A DNA stretch of 64,000 bases from Paracoccus sp. R12_2 (GTDB lineage Bacteria > Pseudomonadota > Alphaproteobacteria > Rhodobacterales > Rhodobacteraceae), in assembly GCF_017744015.1 (NCBI RefSeq), contig NZ_JAGHRA010000001.1, forward strand, positions 186,001 to 250,000. Direction: 5' to 3'. Positions 60,366 through 64,000 of the stretch are shown here, piece after piece. A model generated the notes under the pieces. The model saw nothing but the letters and a program-made list of their open reading frames with translations, was not told the DNA's origin and made no database searches. Made by a program: the position numbers and the translations under genes. The stretch's first letter is position 1, and the number at the start of each line of letters is the position of its first letter.

Positions 60366-61523
60366 TCAGGCATGGGCAAGGCGGTATTGCAGCACATCCG
60401 TGCGCCCCACCTCGAACGAGGCCGCGCAGGCGGCAAGGTAGAACCGCCAGACGCGGATGAACCCCTCGTCAAAACCCAGTTCGCGGATCTGTGGCAGGGC
60501 ATCATCGAAGCGGGTCAGCCATTCGCGCAGGGTCCGCGCATAGTCCCGGCCGAAACCGAACGCGTCCTGCACCGCAAGCCCGGCCCGGCGCGCCTCTTCT
60601 TCGAACCGCGCGGGCGAGGGCAGCATGCCGCCGGGAAAGATGAAACTGCGGATCATGTCGCCGCTTTTGCGATAGCGCAGGAAATACCGGTCGGCGACGG
60701 TGATGACCTGGATCATCGCGCGCCCGCGGTCGGACAGCACCTGCCCCAGCTTGCCGAAATAGGCGGGCCAATAGCGTTCGCCCACCGCCTCGAACATCTC
60801 GATCGAGACGACATGATCGAAGCGCCCGTCCTCGTCGCGATAATCCTGCAATGCGATCTGCGCGCCCGACCCCAACCGCGCGCGGGCATAGTCGGCCTGC
60901 TCGGACGACAGGGTCAGGCCCTTCGGGGCGAAATCGCCGCGCGCCAGCGCACGTTCGGCAAAACCGCCCCAACCACAGCCGATTTCCAGCAGCCGCCCCG
61001 ACGCCCCGTCCAGATTGTCGATGATCCGGTCATACTTTCGCTGCTGTGCGGCAGTCAGGTCGTCACCCGGCCCATACAGCGCCGAGGAATAGGTCATGCT
61101 GGGGTCCAGCCACAGCCGATAGAACTGGTTGCCCAAGTCGTAATGGGCCTGGATGTTGCGCCGCGACCCCGCGCGGGTGTTGCGGTTGAGGAAATAGACC
61201 GCGCGCGCCGCCATCGCGTTCAACCTGCGGCCGTAGATATAGGCGTCCAGAACGTCCTCGTTCATCAGCGCCATGCGCAACAGCGCCTCGAGATCGGGAA
61301 TATCGCACCAGCCGTCGCGATAAGCCTCGGTCAGGCCGATATCGCCCTTGGCAGCCAGCGCCGCGACCACCCGCCAGTCATGGATGATCAGCGTCGCGTC
61401 AGGCCCCGGACGCAGCCCGCCGAAATGATGGGTGTGGCCCTCGGGTGTCTGGACGGTCAGCGTGCCGAACTCGATCGCTTCGGCGGTCTTCAGGAATTCG
61501 CGGGCAAATCTGCGCTCGAACAT
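60366..61523 (-). CDS. cfa: Cyclopropane-fatty-acyl-phospholipid synthase family methyltransferase
   Basis: A 385-residue SAM enzyme that adds a methylene or methyl group to unsaturated acyl chains of membrane phospholipids. The N-terminal lipid-binding domain (GLTEAYRDGWCDIPDLEAL) precedes NIQAHYDLGNQFYRLWLDPSMTYSSALY, the family signature, and LLEIGCGWGGFAERAL, the SAM loop; EMFEAVGERYW and FIFPGGMLPS follow. It starts four bases after the DUF1365 gene stop. CFA synthases belong to the Rhodobacter singlet-oxygen response. Confidence 0.93.
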   Translation of the reverse strand: MFERRFAREFLKTAEAIEFGTLTVQTPEGHTHHFGGLRPGPDATLIIHDWRVVAALAAKGDIGLTEAYRDGWCDIPDLEALLRMALMNEDVLDAYIYGRRLNAMAARAVYFLNRNTRAGSRRNIQAHYDLGNQFYRLWLDPSMTYSSALYGPGDDLTAAQQRKYDRIIDNLDGASGRLLEIGCGWGGFAERALARGDFAPKGLTLSSEQADYARARLGSGAQIALQDYRDEDGRFDHVVSIEMFEAVGERYWPAYFGKLGQVLSDRGRAMIQVITVADRYFLRYRKSGDMIRSFIFPGGMLPSPARFEEEARRAGLAVQDAFGFGRDYARTLREWLTRFDDALPQIRELGFDEGFIRVWRFYLAACAASFEVGRTDVLQYRLAHA

Positions 61524-61527
61524 CGCC

Positions 61528-62322
61528 TCATTCCCCTGTTTCGCGCTGCCGGTCGGCATGCGAGACGCGGCCAGGCAGTTGCGACGGTTTGCGCAGGTAT
61601 CTTATCCCGCGCCGAAACAGCAGCGCGGCCTGCAAGTGGATCAATGCGATCACTTTCTGCGACTGGAACGGATGACGCAAGGCCGCGTTGCGCGCCGATT
61701 TCCGCGTCAGCGGAAGGGCCGGCCCCACCATCGACGTGCCGAGGCCGCGGCGCCCGTCCGCCGACTGCCAGTCAACCCAAGCGCCGAACCGGTCCGGCCC
61801 GGGATCGAAGCGGAACAGATAGCGGCCCGACCGGGGCAGGAACGGCGAGACGTGGAACAGCTTCTCGCCCTGAAGCCGGTCGGTGCGGGTGATCGGGCCA
61901 AGATCGGGCCGGTGGCACAGATAGCGGTGGCATTCCCCGAACGTGTTCGACACCTCGGCCAGAACCGCACGCAGATCGCCCGCATCGTCACGGCACAGCC
62001 AGAAGCTGACCGGGTTGAACCCGTAACCCGAACTGCGCGGCAGCGTGACCAGCGTCACGTCGTGCGCATCCGCCAATCCGGCGGGGGCAAGCAGACCGGC
62101 GATGAAATCCGACAGGGACGTACCATCGCGATGGCCGTAATCGCGGCGCCTCAGCGACCACAGCCCCGGCCTGTCCACCGGCAGCGCCGCGCGGCCCGCA
62201 TCAATCGCCGCGACCGGCACCGCCAGATAGGTCGCGCGATACCGGAACTCGCGGGCCACGTCGCCGCGCCGCCCGTGCCATATCCGCGTCGGGATCAGCG
62301 CCCCGTTCCACAGATCGGTCAT
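61528..62322 (-). CDS. DUF1365-family protein
   Basis: A 264-residue protein starting WNGALIPTRIWHGRRGDVAREFRYR, with the family blocks LPRSSGYGFNPVSFWLCRDDAG near 105-126 and EVSNTFGECHRYLC near 133-146, and a C-terminal basic segment. DUF1365 proteins are nearly always encoded between a COG2907 flavoprotein and a CFA-type methyltransferase, as here. They probably act on the lipid acyl chain, but no reaction is established. The start overlaps the upstream gene by four bases. Confidence 0.9.
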   Translation of the reverse strand: MTDLWNGALIPTRIWHGRRGDVAREFRYRATYLAVPVAAIDAGRAALPVDRPGLWSLRRRDYGHRDGTSLSDFIAGLLAPAGLADAHDVTLVTLPRSSGYGFNPVSFWLCRDDAGDLRAVLAEVSNTFGECHRYLCHRPDLGPITRTDRLQGEKLFHVSPFLPRSGRYLFRFDPGPDRFGAWVDWQSADGRRGLGTSMVGPALPLTRKSARNAALRHPFQSQKVIALIHLQAALLFRRGIRYLRKPSQLPGRVSHADRQRETGE

Positions 62323-63632
62323 GCTGCTGCAGCCTCCTCGGCCCAGGGGTCCTGCCCCAGCGGCCAATCTATCCCCATCGTCTGCGCGACCCGAAGCGCC
62401 GACAGCAACCCGTCCTCGTGAAAGCCGTGACGTGTCCATGCGCCGGCATGATACACCCCGCCCCGCCCCTGAATCGAGGGCAGGCGCGACTGTGCGCGGA
62501 CCGCGCCCTCGTCGAAGACGGGGTGATGCATCATGGCGTGGTCGTGGATGTGGTCGGGTTCGAATTCCGGATTCAGCGTCACGATCAGGGGTCGGGGCGT
62601 ATCAAGGTTCTGCAGCCGGTTCATCCAGTAGGACAGGCTGATCGGCGCCGCCGGGTCGGGGCGGGGCGCGCGGGTGATATAGTTCCACGCCGCCCATGCG
62701 GCCTTGCGGCGTGGCATCAGGCGGGGATCGGAATGCAGCACCATGTGGTTGGGTTGGGTGCGGAACCGGGACAGGATCGCGCGTTCATCGGGATCCGGGT
62801 GATCCAGCAGCGAAAGGGTCTGCGGCGCGTGGGTGGCGAACACGACACGATCGAACCGCTCGGGCCCGCGCTTGGTGACGACTGTCACGTCCTGATCGCC
62901 GCGCGTGACGCGCAACACCGGCGTGTCCAGCCGGACCTGCCCCCGAAGCCGCGCCAGGATCGCCTGGACATAGGCCTGCGACCCGCCGGACACGGTCCGC
63001 CATTTCGGCTGTCCGCGCACCGACAACAGCCCGTGATTGTCGAAGAACTGCACGAAGCTGGCCGCCGGAAATTCCAGCATGCCATGCGGCGGCGTGGACC
63101 AGATCGCCCCCGAGATCGGCAACAGGAACCTGTCACGAAACTCTGTGCCAAGGCGCAGCTCGTCCAGCATCGCGCCGATACACGCACCGCTGGACCGATA
63201 TTCCATCGCCCGTCGGAAGAAACGCAGGATGTCGCGCAGCATCAGCAGATGGCGGGGATCCATCGCCCTGCGGCGCTGCGCGAACAGGGCAGCCGTGTTG
63301 CCGGTGCCGTATTCATAGCGCCCGGTGCCGAAGCTGGCCGAAAAGCTCATATCCGAAGGCTCGGTCGCGACACCAAGGTGATCCAGTAGCGGCATGAACA
63401 GCGGATAGGTGCGCCGGTTGCAGACGATGAAGCCGGTATCGACCGCAGTTCCCAATGCGCGGGCTGTGCGCGCGTGGCCACCGGGGCGAGGCTCGGACTC
63501 GAACAGGGTCACATCGTGATGCGGGTCAAGAAGCCAGGCGGCCCCCAGCCCGGAAATGCCACTGCCGATCACGGCGATGCGCCGGGGCGCGACCGGCGGT
63601 TTCAGGGAACCTGTCTTGGCGTGAAGGATCAC
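62319..63632 (-). CDS. COG2907-type FAD/NAD(P)-binding flavoprotein
   Basis: A 437-residue flavin amine-oxidase-like protein. RRIAVIGSGISGLGAAWLL is the FAD loop, ESEPRPGGHARTA the second contact, and GVYHAGAWTRHGFHEDGLLSALRVA the C-terminal FAD signature. CAGGAG eight bases upstream favours the GTG at 63632; ATG 63659 is an alternative. It heads the minus-strand DUF1365-cfa series, and its R. sphaeroides relatives are in the RpoE-ChrR regulon. Substrate, perhaps an unsaturated fatty acyl chain, is inferred from the neighbours. Confidence 0.9.
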   Translation of the reverse strand: MILHAKTGSLKPPVAPRRIAVIGSGISGLGAAWLLDPHHDVTLFESEPRPGGHARTARALGTAVDTGFIVCNRRTYPLFMPLLDHLGVATEPSDMSFSASFGTGRYEYGTGNTAALFAQRRRAMDPRHLLMLRDILRFFRRAMEYRSSGACIGAMLDELRLGTEFRDRFLLPISGAIWSTPPHGMLEFPAASFVQFFDNHGLLSVRGQPKWRTVSGGSQAYVQAILARLRGQVRLDTPVLRVTRGDQDVTVVTKRGPERFDRVVFATHAPQTLSLLDHPDPDERAILSRFRTQPNHMVLHSDPRLMPRRKAAWAAWNYITRAPRPDPAAPISLSYWMNRLQNLDTPRPLIVTLNPEFEPDHIHDHAMMHHPVFDEGAVRAQSRLPSIQGRGGVYHAGAWTRHGFHEDGLLSALRVAQTMGIDWPLGQDPWAEEAAAA

Positions 63633-63865
63633 GGCGAAATCTCCTGCTGTCGTGACCATCCACGGATGAGGTCGGGAAAAGGATGCATTGAAACGATCTG
63701 GTCCATCAAAGAAAGCGAAATACATCGACACAAGCCGCGAAAGACGCGTCGGGTTGCCGGTGATCGGCTGTCCTGCCGCGAATACTTGCGCGGAACCGCG
63801 CGGCGGGGCAGTCTCTGCGCCCTGAGGCGGGGCGGTCCGCGCGTCGCCCGGAGACGGGACAAGGC

Positions 63866-64000
63866 ATGAACCTCAAGCAATTCGCGGAACTGGTGGGCGT
63901 GTCCCAAACCACCGTCAGCCGGGCACTGAACGGACATCCCGAGGTCAGCGCCCGCACGCGCGCCCGCGTGGTCGAGGCCGCGCGGCGGCACGGCTATGCG
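63866..64000 (+). CDS. LacI-family transcriptional regulator, cut by window end
   Basis: The first 45 residues of a LacI/GalR repressor. LKQFAELVGVSQTTVSRALNGHPEVSARTRARVVEAARRHGYA is the full helix-turn-helix and hinge-helix region with the usual VSxxTVSRALNG recognition element. The ligand-binding domain lies beyond the window. GGGACAAGG precedes the ATG. It probably controls an adjacent sugar-uptake or catabolic cluster downstream. Confidence 0.9.
   Translation, partial: MNLKQFAELVGVSQTTVSRALNGHPEVSARTRARVVEAARRHGYA

Overview
The window is GC-rich chromosomal DNA from an alphaproteobacterium, most likely a Paracoccus-like member of the Rhodobacteraceae. This rests on strong third-position G/C bias, tightly packed operons with 1-16 base overlaps, a gene set typical of Rhodobacterales (NnrU, DUF2177, COG2907/DUF1365/CFA group, NDUFA9-like protein, 2-aminobenzoyl-CoA catabolism) and a Rhodobacterales-style palindromic intergenic element. 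The genus is an inference. I see no prophage, insertion sequence, integrase or CRISPR array.

Layout. 1-4.6 kb: the end of an acyl-CoA synthetase, two convergent GT61-type glycosyltransferases and a small HNH protein. 4.6-9 kb: a DsbA-like thiol oxidoreductase, a small exported protein and a FixL/FixJ-like two-component pair. 9-13.3 kb: ettA, a sulfotransferase and rimO. 13.3-16 kb: a TonB-dependent receptor divergent from a periplasmic ClpP-like protein. 16-20 kb: a minus-strand series (FMN reductase, MFS exporter, ABC ATPase, ABC permease) divergent from soxR, with a SoxR operator and a 19-base-spaced promoter between them. 20-24.5 kb: rhomboid protease, separate mnmD and FAD-oxidase genes (the two halves of MnmC in enterobacteria), NnrU, DUF4202 and a CbiX/SirB chelatase.

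24.5-33.2 kb is the metabolic centrepiece: nine co-directional, mostly overlapping genes for the aerobic CoA-dependent breakdown of 2-aminobenzoate (anthranilate), ending in tryptophan 2,3-dioxygenase. They encode a bifunctional 2-aminobenzoyl-CoA monooxygenase/reductase, SDR, MarR regulator, enoyl-CoA hydratase, acyl-CoA dehydrogenase, thioesterase, RidA-like protein, 2-aminobenzoate-CoA ligase and KynA. A perfect 16-base palindrome lies at the predicted promoter. The cluster joins tryptophan/kynurenine entry to anthranilyl-CoA ring cleavage.

33-47 kb: GNAT, CinA-like protein, map, a tRNA-Leu(CAG) with its own promoter and terminator, a GMC oxidoreductase, NDUFA9-like protein, uppP and a glutamate synthase operon in the order gltD - exported protein - GFA protein - gltB, closed by a clear terminator. 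47-51 kb: DoxX, an exported Cys-containing protein, DUF1269, mtgA, a GST and queG. 51-55 kb: a 1180-residue RTX calcium-binding protein with an exact 324-base higher-order repeat, then cobA.

55.8-63.6 kb is a stress and membrane-lipid block: photolyase, DUF2177, SDR, glutathione peroxidase, TspO-like protein, SDR, cyclopropane-fatty-acid synthase, DUF1365 and a COG2907 flavoprotein. Its composition recalls genes of the Rhodobacter RpoE-ChrR singlet-oxygen response, and one promoter here matches the alphaproteobacterial EcfG consensus. The window ends inside a LacI-family regulator.
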